Below, one piece after another: positions 18,556 to 27,172 of a stretch of 33,583 nt of DNA (the first letter of the stretch is position 1; each line of letters starts with the position of its first letter). Under the pieces are notes generated by a model, which saw only the letters and a program-made list of their open reading frames with translations, had not been told where the DNA came from and searched no databases. Position numbers and translations under genes: made by a program. Source of the stretch: a bacterium (GTDB lineage Bacteria; Patescibacteriota; Microgenomatia; UBA1400; PJMF01); NCBI GenBank assembly GCA_027620445.1, contig JAQBYG010000007.1:1-33583 (forward strand), given 5' to 3'.

Positions 18556-19085
18556 CACTTCCAACCCGCCAAGCATCTCAAGAAATGGTAGCAGAGTACA
18601 TCAAAAATCCTGCGCTGCTTAAGCATTGTTACATGGTGGCGGCAGCTATGGAAGCATACGCCAAAGACCTCGGCGAAGACAGTGAGTTGTGGTATCAAGC
18701 GGGACTGTTGCATGACCTCGACTGGGAAGCGTATCCCGACGAACACCCCAACAAAGCCATTGCTGAAATTCTGAGTGATTACCCAAGCGAACTTCTGCAA
18801 GCAATTGCTGCGCATGCTCCCGATCGCACTGGCAAAAAGCCCGAGACAAAGATTGAGTGCTATTTATTTGCTTGCGACGAGCTATCAGGTCTCATGCACG
18901 CCGTCTCGCTCATGCGTCCTAGTGGATTTTCTGATATGGAACCAAAATCCATCAAGAAGAAGCTCAAAGACAAATCATTTGCCGCCAACGTGAGCAGAGA
19001 AGATATTAACCAAGGTTTTGAACTCATCGGTAAAACACCCGATGAGCATATCGCGTTTTTGATCGCGGTATTTCAAAATGAGTAG
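18552..19085 (+). CDS. HD-domain phosphohydrolase
   Basis: A 177-residue single HD domain, a metal-dependent phosphohydrolase fold. The metal ligands appear in order: His25 (LLKHCYMV), His54-Asp55 (GLLHDLDWEAYPDEH), then His65 and His88 (AIAAHAPDR), with Asp109 (ACDELSG) near the end of the core. This spacing is typical of small HD proteins that act on nucleotides or cyclic nucleotides. The substrate cannot be told. It is translationally coupled to lysS by an ATGA overlap and followed 9 bases later by serS. A link to tRNA charging or nucleotide clean-up is possible but unproven. Confidence 0.8.
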   Translation: MTLPTRQASQEMVAEYIKNPALLKHCYMVAAAMEAYAKDLGEDSELWYQAGLLHDLDWEAYPDEHPNKAIAEILSDYPSELLQAIAAHAPDRTGKKPETKIECYLFACDELSGLMHAVSLMRPSGFSDMEPKSIKKKLKDKSFAANVSREDINQGFELIGKTPDEHIAFLIAVFQNE

Positions 19086-19094
19086 GAGAAAAAT

Positions 19095-20369
19095 ATGTTG
19101 AACATCCAGTACATTACAGAAAATCAAGCAGCGCTCGAGACCGCATGCAAAAATAAAAATCTCGATCCAAGCATTGTGGCCGAAGTCATCTCAATTGACA
19201 AAAAACGCAGGGATCTGCAGGGCAAAACTGATGCGCTTCGTAAGCGAAGTAATGAAATTGCAGAGGCAATTAAACAAGCCGTCGGCGCCGGAAACAAACC
19301 AGCCCCAGAGCAAATTGAAGCAGGTAAGGAAGTCAAGGAACAGCTGAAGTTGATAGAGCCAGAGCTCAAAGAGATTGAGGCAGCTTTTTCCGAAAAAATG
19401 CACTACGTGCCAAACGTCCCCGCAGCAGATGTGCCGATTGGTCCTGACGAATCTGGTAATCAAGTAGTGCGGAAAGTTGGAACACCACCAGAGTTTTCCT
19501 TTACCCCAAAACACCACCATGAACTCATGGAAGCAGCCAATATACTCGACACCAAACGGGCGGTTCGCATTGGTGGTTTTCGCGCTTACTTTTTGAAGAA
19601 CGATGGGTTACTGCTCGAACAAGCGTTATTGCAATTCGCCCTGAGAAAACTAGAAAAAATCGGTTTTACGCTGCTCTCTGCACCAGTGTTGGTTAATGAA
19701 GAAACAATGTGGGGCACCGGCTACTTACCTTGGGGACAAGAGGATCACTACCTGACCCAAGATAAACAGTTTTTGGCTGGCACCGCCGAAGTCGCGCTTA
19801 CCGCCTTTCATGCTGGAGAAGTCCTGAGAGAGAAAGATTTACCGATCAAAATGGCCGGCATCTCTCCTTGCTTTCGCAGAGAAGTGGGGTCTTATGGCAA
19901 AGATACGCAAGGAATTATCCGCGTACATCAATTTAATAAAGTTGAGCAGGTTGTGTATACCACGGCAGACGAAGACGAAACACGAGTCTGGCATGAGCGC
20001 ATGACTGCTTTAAGCGAAGAATTACTGAGCGACCTGGGTCTTTCGTATCAGGTGCTACTCATGTGTACGGGTGACATGGGAGCGGGGCAACGCAAAAAAT
20101 ATGATGTGGAAACATGGTTCCCGGCACAAGAAAAATACCGAGAGACGCACTCAGCCAGTTACTTCAACGATTTTCAAGCCCGCCGACTAAACATCAAATA
20201 CCAGGCGAATGACGGCAACAAAAAATTTGTCTACACCCTGAATAACACAATGGCGGCCTCACCTCGTCTCTTGGCTGCGATTGTCGAGAATTTTCAGCAA
20301 AAAGATGGTAGTATTGCCATTCCTGCTGTTTTACAAGAATTTATGGGCAAGAAGCTCATTGCCAGATAG
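19095..20369 (+). CDS. serS: Seryl-tRNA synthetase
   Basis: A 424-residue class II enzyme that charges tRNA-Ser with serine. The N-terminal long antiparallel coiled coil (about 30-105, rich in Lys/Glu/Ala) binds the long variable arm of tRNA-Ser. The catalytic core has TAEVALTAFHAGE, motif 2 (CFRREVGSYGKDTQGIIRVHQF) and a C-terminal motif 3 (NNTMAASPRLLAAIVENF). Motif 3 reads NNTMAAS where many bacteria have NGSGLAVGR, but the conserved Arg is kept. A GTAGGAGAA ribosome site lies before the ATG. Confidence 0.96.
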   Translation: MLNIQYITENQAALETACKNKNLDPSIVAEVISIDKKRRDLQGKTDALRKRSNEIAEAIKQAVGAGNKPAPEQIEAGKEVKEQLKLIEPELKEIEAAFSEKMHYVPNVPAADVPIGPDESGNQVVRKVGTPPEFSFTPKHHHELMEAANILDTKRAVRIGGFRAYFLKNDGLLLEQALLQFALRKLEKIGFTLLSAPVLVNEETMWGTGYLPWGQEDHYLTQDKQFLAGTAEVALTAFHAGEVLREKDLPIKMAGISPCFRREVGSYGKDTQGIIRVHQFNKVEQVVYTTADEDETRVWHERMTALSEELLSDLGLSYQVLLMCTGDMGAGQRKKYDVETWFPAQEKYRETHSASYFNDFQARRLNIKYQANDGNKKFVYTLNNTMAASPRLLAAIVENFQQKDGSIAIPAVLQEFMGKKLIAR

Positions 20370-20375
20370 GAACGC

Positions 20376-23210
20376 ATGCTCGGCTTTTTGAACAAATTAT
20401 TTGATAGCAATCAAAAACAACTTGATAAATATCAGGCGATTGTCTCTAAGATCACCGCACTTGAACCCGACATTCGCAAGTTGTCTGATGTCAAACTCGC
20501 AGCACAGACCAAAAAATTTGAAAAGATCATTGCTGAGGGCCACGAAGCAAACAAGGATGATGCAACAATTCTGAGCGAGATTTTGCCAGAAGCCTTCGCA
20601 ACCGTTAGGGAAGTTTCTCGACGTGTACAAGGCATTCGACAGTTTGACGTACAACTGCTGGCCGGCATTGCCTTGCATCACAGCTCCATTACCGAGCAAA
20701 AAACAGGTGAAGGAAAAACACTCACTGTCGTCGGACCGCTGTATCTAAACGCGCTCTTGAAAAAAGGCGCTCACCTTGTGACAGTCAATGACTACCTTGC
20801 AGAACTCGGCGCTGGCTGGATGGGACCAATTTATTCCTTTCTCGGTCTCAGCACCGCAGTTATCGTGCACGAAAAATCGAGTCTCTACGATGCTAAGTAT
20901 GATTCCGAAGAACGCGGCGACGAACGCCTCGAACACTTCAGGCCGATAACTCGCAAAGAAGCGTATGCGGCAGACATTACCTATGGCACCAACAATGAGT
21001 TTGGATTTGATTACCTGCGCGACAACATGGTGCAGTCACTCGAGCAAATGGCTCAGCGTCCTCGTGACACTCACCACTTTGCTATTGTCGACGAAGCTGA
21101 CTCTATCTTGATTGACGAAGCGCGTACCCCCCTCATTATTTCTGCACCTGATAGCGAGCCAACCAAAAAATACTTCGAGTACTCCAGAATGGTCACTTCA
21201 CTCGAAAAAGGCGCTGACTTTTCGATCGATGAAAAGGCACGCAGCGTCTCTTTAACTGACCTTGGCGTCAAACGGATTGAGCAAAAACTGGGAGTCAAAA
21301 ACTTGTACGAGGAAAGTTTCGACACTATTCACCATATCGAAGCCGCACTCAAAGCAAGGACAATATTCGTCCGAGACAAAGACTATATAGTTCGAGACAA
21401 ACAGGTTGTCATAGTTGACGAGCACACTGGTCGTCTTATGTTTGGTCGTCGCTACTCCGATGGTTTGCATCAGGCAATAGAGGCAAAAGAAAATGTGCCA
21501 ATTCAACAAGAATCCCGCACACTCGCAACAGTTTCTATTCAGAACTACTTCCGTCAGTACAAAAAACTCTCTGGTATGACTGGTACTGCGCTGACCGAAG
21601 CAGAGGAGTTCAAGCAGATTTACAATGCTGAGGTCTTGGTCGTTCCAACCAATGTAGAGGTTGTGCGTCAAGATAAGGCAGATATTGTGTATAAAACAGC
21701 TGCTGCTAAATACTCTGCTATTGCTACAGAGGTCGCGCGCATTCATGAAACTGGACAACCTATTCTAATCGGCACGCGCTCGATCGAACACAACGATATT
21801 GTCTCGCAATTTTTGACACGCAAAAAGGTTCCACACCAAGTTTTGAACGCGAAAAATCATGAGCGAGAAGCATTTGTCATCGCCGACGCGGGGAAAGCGG
21901 GTGCTATTACTGTCGCCACTAACATCGCGGGGCGTGGTGTGGATATTGTCCTCGGCGGTTCCAAACCAGAACAAAAAGATTTTAAAACAGAGGCCCAATA
22001 TAAAAAAGCAAAAGAAAAATGGCAACAGGCGCATGATGCAGTGGTAGCTACTGGTGGCTTGTATATCCTGGGCACTGAGCGCCATGAGTCTCGTCGCATC
22101 GACAACCAGCTGCGAGGAAGAGCTGGCCGTCAAGGCGATCCAGGCGCCTCACAGTTCTACATTTCGCTCGAAGATGAGATCATGCGGATTTTCGGGGGAG
22201 AGCAAATCGCAAAAGTCATGGATTTCCTCAAGATAGAGGAGAATCAGCCCATCGAGCACGGCATGATCGGCAAATCAATTGAGTCCGCACAAGTAAAAGT
22301 CGAAGGCTTTTTCTTTGACCAACGCAAACGTCTGGTTGAGTTTGACGATGTGATGAACAAACAGCGCGAGATTATCTACAAGCGTCGCCGTCGCTTACTA
22401 GAACAAGCAAGTGCCGGTGAAAAAACTGAGACCTCCGACTTGCGCGAAGAAATTGTCGGGTATGTGCGCGATGAAGTGGCGAGCATCGTCGCTCTACACG
22501 CACCACAGCAATACACGGACAGCGAGTATGGCGAGTTAGTACGTGAATTTTCGAAACTCATTCCGTTTGATACCACCTCGCAACAACAACTAGCCAAACA
22601 ATTGAGTCAAAAAAATACAACTGAGGAAATAAGCGAGGAATTAACCGAGTTAGCCGATCGGGCCTACAAAACCAGAGAGAGGCAGTTCGGAGCCAAGCAA
22701 ATGCGGTTTCTTGAGCGTGTAATCTCACTCACGACACTCGACGAACGCTGGATGGAGCACTTAGATTCTATGGAAGGTTTGCGAGACGGCATTTGGTTAC
22801 GGGGAGACAAGCAGACGGTGCTTTCGGAGTACAAAAAGGAAGCCTTTGGCATGTTCACAAAACTGGTCGATGGCATTGAGTCGAGTATTGCCAGTCGTAT
22901 TTTCCGCGTGCAACCACGTGATCCCGCAACCCAATCAGCAATACCTACCAGAGTTATTGAGCATAAAGACGATATTCATGAGTCACTCGCTAAAGAAGTC
23001 GCTGATGCGACTCCCAAGCAAGCAGCTAGTAAAAACACATCAGGCAGCACTAGCGACTTAGCCGCCGCACTTGGATCCGCTCGCGCGCAGGCCAAACCAG
23101 AACCTGGTTCAAAAAAAATCAAGATCGGTCGCAATGATCCTTGTCCCTGCGGAAGTGGTTTAAAATATAAAAAGTGCGGTCTGATCGGAGCAGCCGAACA
23201 TAGAGCCTAA
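20376..23210 (+). CDS. secA: Protein translocase ATPase SecA
   Basis: A 944-residue motor that pushes preproteins through SecYEG. Walker A GEGKT is at 111-115 (TEQKTGEGKTLT), Walker B is DEADSILIDEARTPL, and later come SGMTGTALTEAEEF, TNIAGRGVDIVLGG, and ESRRIDNQLRGRAGRQGDPG. The C-terminus ends with the zinc-binding SEC-C motif (GRNDPCPCGSGLKYKKCG) after a low-complexity linker. All helicase-type motifs look intact and length is within the usual range. It follows serS by 6 bases, with AGGAA before the ATG. Confidence 0.98.
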   Translation: MLGFLNKLFDSNQKQLDKYQAIVSKITALEPDIRKLSDVKLAAQTKKFEKIIAEGHEANKDDATILSEILPEAFATVREVSRRVQGIRQFDVQLLAGIALHHSSITEQKTGEGKTLTVVGPLYLNALLKKGAHLVTVNDYLAELGAGWMGPIYSFLGLSTAVIVHEKSSLYDAKYDSEERGDERLEHFRPITRKEAYAADITYGTNNEFGFDYLRDNMVQSLEQMAQRPRDTHHFAIVDEADSILIDEARTPLIISAPDSEPTKKYFEYSRMVTSLEKGADFSIDEKARSVSLTDLGVKRIEQKLGVKNLYEESFDTIHHIEAALKARTIFVRDKDYIVRDKQVVIVDEHTGRLMFGRRYSDGLHQAIEAKENVPIQQESRTLATVSIQNYFRQYKKLSGMTGTALTEAEEFKQIYNAEVLVVPTNVEVVRQDKADIVYKTAAAKYSAIATEVARIHETGQPILIGTRSIEHNDIVSQFLTRKKVPHQVLNAKNHEREAFVIADAGKAGAITVATNIAGRGVDIVLGGSKPEQKDFKTEAQYKKAKEKWQQAHDAVVATGGLYILGTERHESRRIDNQLRGRAGRQGDPGASQFYISLEDEIMRIFGGEQIAKVMDFLKIEENQPIEHGMIGKSIESAQVKVEGFFFDQRKRLVEFDDVMNKQREIIYKRRRRLLEQASAGEKTETSDLREEIVGYVRDEVASIVALHAPQQYTDSEYGELVREFSKLIPFDTTSQQQLAKQLSQKNTTEEISEELTELADRAYKTRERQFGAKQMRFLERVISLTTLDERWMEHLDSMEGLRDGIWLRGDKQTVLSEYKKEAFGMFTKLVDGIESSIASRIFRVQPRDPATQSAIPTRVIEHKDDIHESLAKEVADATPKQAASKNTSGSTSDLAAALGSARAQAKPEPGSKKIKIGRNDPCPCGSGLKYKKCGLIGAAEHRA

Positions 23211-23212
23211 CT

Positions 23213-24109
23213 ATGAAAGTTGTAACGGGTACAGCAAATCCAAATCTAGCAAAAACAATTGCTGAAAATCTGCAAGCAGAGTTTGTTGTAGCCGAGTGTA
23301 GCACTTTCAAAAACGGCGAGCAGAAAGTTCTCATTGATGCCAAGTTTGCTGGCGAAACAGTAGTGCTCGTGCAGTCTCACACCGATCCCGCTGACGCAAA
23401 TATTATGCAGCTACTCTTCATGATCGATGCCGCAGAGCGTCAAGGCGCCAAACAGATCTTCCTCGTCATCCCCTGGTTGGGTTACTCACTGCAGGACAAA
23501 GTTTTTCGATCGGGTGAGGCAATTGCCGCCAAGGTTGTCGCAGACATACTCTCTCGACCGAGTGTTGATAGAATTTTCTTGGTGGACTTGCATAGTAACA
23601 GCATCCCCGGATTCTTCTCGAGGCCAACCACACCACTCAGTGTGCTCGATTTATTCAGAGACTATGCCAAAGAACACTTTGAGCTGGCGAACTGCGTCGT
23701 GGTGAGCCCCGACTTTGGCGGTATCAAACGCGCGCGACAATTTGCAGAAGCACTCAACACTCCCTTTACAAACATCGACAAACAAAGAGATGTCATCACA
23801 GGGGCAGTGACCACAAACGCAATCCATGGAGTAGTAAAAGACAAAGTATGTCTGACGTACGATGACGCAATTGTTTCTGGTGGCACTATCATAGAAACGA
23901 CACAGCTGCTCAAAAAAGAGGGTGCCAAAGAAGTACATATCTTTGCTAGTCACGGCATTTTTGCAAAAGATGCTGAGACGATTATCAAAAAATCTGGAGC
24001 AGACTCTATAGTGGTCACCAACTCTGTTGCCCAGAAAAAGCACGACGCAAAAATAAAAATTATTGATATTGCTCCGAAAATTTCTGAGGCTGTTTCTCAG
24101 TTTGTATAA
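23213..24109 (+). CDS. prs: Ribose-phosphate pyrophosphokinase (PRPP synthetase)
   Basis: A 298-residue enzyme that makes PRPP from ribose 5-phosphate and ATP for nucleotide, His and Trp synthesis. Visible features are FKNGEQKVLI, the flexible-loop region PWLGYSLQDKVFRSGEAIAAK, the DLHSNSIPGFF strand with its conserved DLH, and PDFGGIKRA. The ribose-phosphate loop is YDDAIVSGGTI, a variant of the usual DD.-.-.GT pattern. The length and variant loops resemble the shorter archaeal-type enzymes more than classical bacterial class I. It starts 2 bases after the secA stop with no Shine-Dalgarno, so translation is probably coupled. Confidence 0.9.
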   Translation: MKVVTGTANPNLAKTIAENLQAEFVVAECSTFKNGEQKVLIDAKFAGETVVLVQSHTDPADANIMQLLFMIDAAERQGAKQIFLVIPWLGYSLQDKVFRSGEAIAAKVVADILSRPSVDRIFLVDLHSNSIPGFFSRPTTPLSVLDLFRDYAKEHFELANCVVVSPDFGGIKRARQFAEALNTPFTNIDKQRDVITGAVTTNAIHGVVKDKVCLTYDDAIVSGGTIIETTQLLKKEGAKEVHIFASHGIFAKDAETIIKKSGADSIVVTNSVAQKKHDAKIKIIDIAPKISEAVSQFV

Positions 24110-24114
24110 ACACA

Positions 24115-24123
24115 TGTTATACT
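24115..24123 (+). promoter_or_regulatory. Extended -10 promoter of the proS T-box transcript
   Basis: TGTTATACT lies just after the prs stop. Transcription would begin near 24130 and read through the T-box leader. No strong -35 is seen. Confidence 0.45.
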
Positions 24124-24125
24124 GT

Positions 24126-24363
24126 CAGCACAAACTTGTTGCAGTGCTGCAACACGCGAGCTCCTAACTCGTGGTTTCTTCGAAAAAGAGTTGGTGGGGA
24201 TCCAAAGTTGCTAACCCATCCGGCAGACGGCCGTAACCTTCCGCCACACTGTACTAAGCAGTGAAAAAGTTTTTGCTCGCGAGAGCAGAAAGAAGCAAAG
24301 TGGTACCGCGGTTTTCCGCCTTTGCAGCACGCAGTTTGCGTGTTTGTAATAGGCGGTTTTTTT
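24126..24363 (+). promoter_or_regulatory. T-box riboswitch (tRNA-sensing leader) of proS
   Basis: The diagnostic T-box core is present. An antiterminator helix is formed by GCAAAG (24295-24300) and a downstream CTTTGC, with the 7-base bulge TGGTACC (24301-24307), then GCGG/CCGC closed by TTTT. The bulge's UGGU complements the ACCA end of uncharged tRNA-Pro, whose discriminator is A. The competing terminator pairs CCGCC (24316-24320) with GGCGG (24352-24356), includes an inner CACGCA/TGCGTG stem, and ends in seven T. A stem III-like hairpin (CACTG/CAGTG, 24247-24263) and a TGCTC/GAGCA hairpin (24274-24287) precede it. Stem I is not confidently resolved; a CCU proline codon at 24163-24165 is a candidate specifier. 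Uncharged tRNA-Pro would allow proS transcription. Confidence 0.9.
24316..24363 (+). terminator. Regulated terminator of the proS T-box
   Basis: CCGCC and GGCGG flank an inner CACGCA-GTT-TGCGTG stem, followed by seven T. The 5' side overlaps the antiterminator strand CCGCCTTTGC, so the two folds exclude each other. The gene's ATG follows 19 bases after the T run. Confidence 0.85.
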
Positions 24364-24381
24364 GTAACAAAAAAGGAAAAT

Positions 24382-26085
24382 ATGAAATACTCAAAACTTT
24401 TCGGCAAGGCAACTTTTGACTCGAGTAAAGACTCAAAATTTGCGAGCTATAACTTGCTCATGAAGGGTGGCTTTATTCGCGAATCGAGTGCGGGCAGATT
24501 TTTCTTTTTGCCCCTTGGGTGGCGCGTTCACGACAAAATCAAAGCAATCATAAAAGAGGAAATGGACAAGACGGGTGCGCAAGAAATGCTCGTGCCGACG
24601 CTCCATCCTCTTGGACTCTGGGAAGAAACAAATCGCACCAACTCTGTGGGTTTTGAGTTAATGAAAGTTCAGGATCGTAACGGGGCAGAGTTCGCTCTAG
24701 GTGGTACGGCTGAAGAAATGTTTGTTGATGTGGTTAGAAAACTCCATCTTTCATACAAAGATTTGCCAATCAACCTCTATCAATTTTCTAACAAATTTCG
24801 CGATGAGTTTCGTGCTCGCGGTGGGCTGTTGCGCGTTCGTGAGTTTGTCATGAAAGATGCCTACTCCTTCCACACGAGTGAAGAAGACTTTTTGAAAGAA
24901 TACGAGGCGATGGCCGCTGCATATAAGCGGATGTATGACCGAATGGGTCTCGAAGCTCTGCAAGTTTCTGCTGATAACGGCTACATCGGCGGCGAGTACT
25001 GCCATGAGTTTCAGGTAGAGAGTGAGCTCGGTGAAGGTAGATTCTTTGTGTCAGAGGATGGGAAGTACTCAGCGCATGAAGATGTGGCAGAATTTTTGAA
25101 AGAAGATAAAAACAGTCAAGAAGAGATGGGAGAAATTCGAGAAGTAAGGACAAAGAGGGGAACTACAATGGAGGATGCTGCCAAGTTTCACAACTTACCT
25201 CTCTGGCAACAAATGAAGAATGTCTTGTATAGAGATGAAACCGGACGCTATATTATGGCGAGCGTTCGAGGAGACTTTGATGTAAATGAAGAAAAAGTTA
25301 AGCACGTTGCAGGCGTTCACCATCTTGAGATGGCTACAGAAGACGAAGTCAAAAATAAAATTCACTCGGTACGGGGTTTTATCTCTCCATACAAAATCCG
25401 CGACCAAATTGAAAAAGACGTGCAACTCTTGCTTGTGGGTGACGACTCTGTTCGGACGATTCGTAATACATATATTGGTGCAAACAAAGACCAAGTTGAG
25501 ATGTTAAACGTTAATCTTGATAGAGATTTTTCTTTTGACATTGAGGGTGACATCGCCATGGCCCAACCTGGATTTAAAACGAAGGACGGCACAAGCACCT
25601 TGGTCGAGAAGCGGGGGATTGAAGTTGGCAATATTTTTCAACTCGGGTATCACTACTCGAAGAAAATGAGAGATGCCACCTTTACTAGTGAATCGGGTGA
25701 GCAGCAGCCCTTCTACATGGGCTGTTATGGCTTTGGCATCGGACGCACGCTCGCAACGGTGGTTGAAAAACATCATGACGAGAAAGGTATCATCTGGCCT
25801 AGCTCTATCGCTCCATATCAGGTGCATCTCATTTCACTACAAGGAGGAGAGGATCAGTCCGCCGCAGTCTATGAGCAACTGCAAGCAGCTGGTGTCGAAG
25901 TACTCTGGGATGATCGTGAGGAATCTGCTGGAGCAAAGTTTGCCAATGCTGACCTTATCGGCATTCCAACTCGCCTCATTATTTCCAAAAAAACGGGAGA
26001 CAAGATTGAGTGGAAAGCGCGAAACAGCAAAGAAAGTGAGCTCATTAGCGTGGAAGAGTGTCTTGCTCGCTGCAACAATTCCTGA
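24382..26085 (+). CDS. proS: Prolyl-tRNA synthetase (bacterial type with editing insert)
   Basis: A 567-residue class II enzyme charging tRNA-Pro. The frame opens earlier, inside the T-box terminator, but ATG 24382 follows AAAAAGGAAAA and begins the standard MKYSKLFGKATF. The core runs through RESSAGRFFFLPLGWRVHDKI, QEMLVPTLHPLGLWEETNR, the TAEEMF and RDEFRARGGLLRVREFVMKDAYSFH motif 2 region. An INS (YbaK-like) editing insert comes next (about 240-370), with VLYRDETGRYIMASVRGD and EVKNKIHSVRGFISP. Motif 3 is FYMGCYGFGIGRTLA, and a C-terminal anticodon domain closes the protein. It ends at TGA 26083-26085. Confidence 0.96.
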   Translation: MKYSKLFGKATFDSSKDSKFASYNLLMKGGFIRESSAGRFFFLPLGWRVHDKIKAIIKEEMDKTGAQEMLVPTLHPLGLWEETNRTNSVGFELMKVQDRNGAEFALGGTAEEMFVDVVRKLHLSYKDLPINLYQFSNKFRDEFRARGGLLRVREFVMKDAYSFHTSEEDFLKEYEAMAAAYKRMYDRMGLEALQVSADNGYIGGEYCHEFQVESELGEGRFFVSEDGKYSAHEDVAEFLKEDKNSQEEMGEIREVRTKRGTTMEDAAKFHNLPLWQQMKNVLYRDETGRYIMASVRGDFDVNEEKVKHVAGVHHLEMATEDEVKNKIHSVRGFISPYKIRDQIEKDVQLLLVGDDSVRTIRNTYIGANKDQVEMLNVNLDRDFSFDIEGDIAMAQPGFKTKDGTSTLVEKRGIEVGNIFQLGYHYSKKMRDATFTSESGEQQPFYMGCYGFGIGRTLATVVEKHHDEKGIIWPSSIAPYQVHLISLQGGEDQSAAVYEQLQAAGVEVLWDDREESAGAKFANADLIGIPTRLIISKKTGDKIEWKARNSKESELISVEECLARCNNS

Positions 26086-26266
26086 ATAATGTTCGGGAAT
26101 TATGTAGGCTTATAACTAACATTCCTGCAATCAGTGAATGCGTTATAGCTCTATACTTCAATACATTTTCCTGCTGTGCATTTTCTATATCACGCCATAT
26201 ATTACTCATACATTCCGGTGAGGAATACCCACGACAACTGACCTGATTCATTCTGAATTTTGGCTC
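26086..26266. other. AT-rich spacer after proS, no gene supported
   Basis: About 180 bases that look more AT-rich than the neighbourhood. The proS stop is within an imperfect inverted repeat (AATTCC with GGAATT at about 26077-26100) that has no T run, so it is a weak terminator at best. A minus-strand frame from 26251 crosses this spacer into proS, but it has no Shine-Dalgarno or promoter and no family I recognise. Confidence 0.5.
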
Positions 26267-26281
26267 TTGTGGTGGGTTTTC

Positions 26282-26290
26282 TGTTATACT
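26282..26290 (+). promoter_or_regulatory. Extended -10 promoter of the DHH gene
   Basis: TGTTATACT ends 6 bases before ATG 26297, so the mRNA should begin at or next to the start codon. A TTGGCT (26260-26265) is 19 bases upstream of the hexamer. Confidence 0.5.
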
Positions 26291-26296
26291 CCAGGT

Positions 26297-27172
26297 ATGA
26301 AACGACGCAGAGCAATTGTTATCCATCACGCACCTGATCTAGACGCGATAGGTGGGGTGTGGCTCTTTACTAGATTTGCTGCGCAAGATTTTGCCAATGC
26401 AAAAATCCTTTTTGTAAATCCTGGTGACACACTCTCGCCAACAGAAATTGCAAAACAACAGCTCGACCCACAGGATGTCATTCATGTCGACACAGGCCTC
26501 GGCCAATTTGATCATCATACGGTAGAAAAAAGCAGCCGCTCTATCTGTGCGACCTCGCTCGTGTACGAGTACCTCAGTAGCAAGCACATGGAAATCGCCC
26601 AGGACAAAGCACTCAAATCCCTCGTCGGGTTTGTAACTGAAATTGATCACTTTGGCGAAATCTACTGGCCGGAGGCAGAAAACACTCGCTACGCCTTTAT
26701 GATTCACGAGCTCATTCGCGGCCAAGAACTAGCTGACCAACAGAGTGATGAGCGGCAACTCCAATTTGGGCTCCAGTGTTTAGACAACGCTTACAACGTT
26801 CTCGTTCAACAACATAAAGCAGCGGAAATTCTCAATTCTGAGGGACTGACGTTTGCGATCAAAGCAGGGAAGTGTCTTGGCATCACCAGTAAAAATGATG
26901 ATGTGATCAAACTCGCGCAAAAAATGGGTTACACGCTGGTAATTCGCAAAGATCCAGAGATGGGAAACATCCGCATCAAAACTCGTCCAGACAGCTCCTT
27001 CACTCTAGAAAAACTGCACCAAGCCATACTCGCACAAGACAGCATCGGCTCTTGGTACTATCATCCGAGTGGCAAAATGCTCATTAATGGCTCGAGAAAA
27101 AACACAGCTCAAAAAGCATCGCCGCTCAGTTTGGAAACAATTATCTCACTCACCAAAGAATTATATGGATAA
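26297..27172 (+). CDS. DHH-like phosphoesterase-family protein
   Basis: A 291-residue protein. HHAPDLDAIGG (about 8-18) matches the first DHH-superfamily metal motif (D-x-D), VDTG at about 64-67 gives another Asp, and FDHH (about 71-74) is the DHH box itself. TEIDHFGE (about 116-123) supplies a further Asp. The C-terminal part has NIRIKTRPDSSF and SWYYHPSGKMLINGS, resembling the substrate-gripping DHHA1-type end without its classical GGGH. Members cleave phosphodiesters such as short RNAs or cyclic dinucleotides, or pyrophosphate; the substrate here is unknown. I chose ATG 26297 because the promoter sits directly before it. Its TAA overlaps the HIT gene start by 8 bases. Confidence 0.75.
   Translation: MKRRRAIVIHHAPDLDAIGGVWLFTRFAAQDFANAKILFVNPGDTLSPTEIAKQQLDPQDVIHVDTGLGQFDHHTVEKSSRSICATSLVYEYLSSKHMEIAQDKALKSLVGFVTEIDHFGEIYWPEAENTRYAFMIHELIRGQELADQQSDERQLQFGLQCLDNAYNVLVQQHKAAEILNSEGLTFAIKAGKCLGITSKNDDVIKLAQKMGYTLVIRKDPEMGNIRIKTRPDSSFTLEKLHQAILAQDSIGSWYYHPSGKMLINGSRKNTAQKASPLSLETIISLTKELYG

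Noticed and set aside
26045-26329. Minus-strand ORF across the proS 3' end
   Set aside because: It has no promoter, no ribosome site and no recognised family, and it overlaps conserved proS codons.
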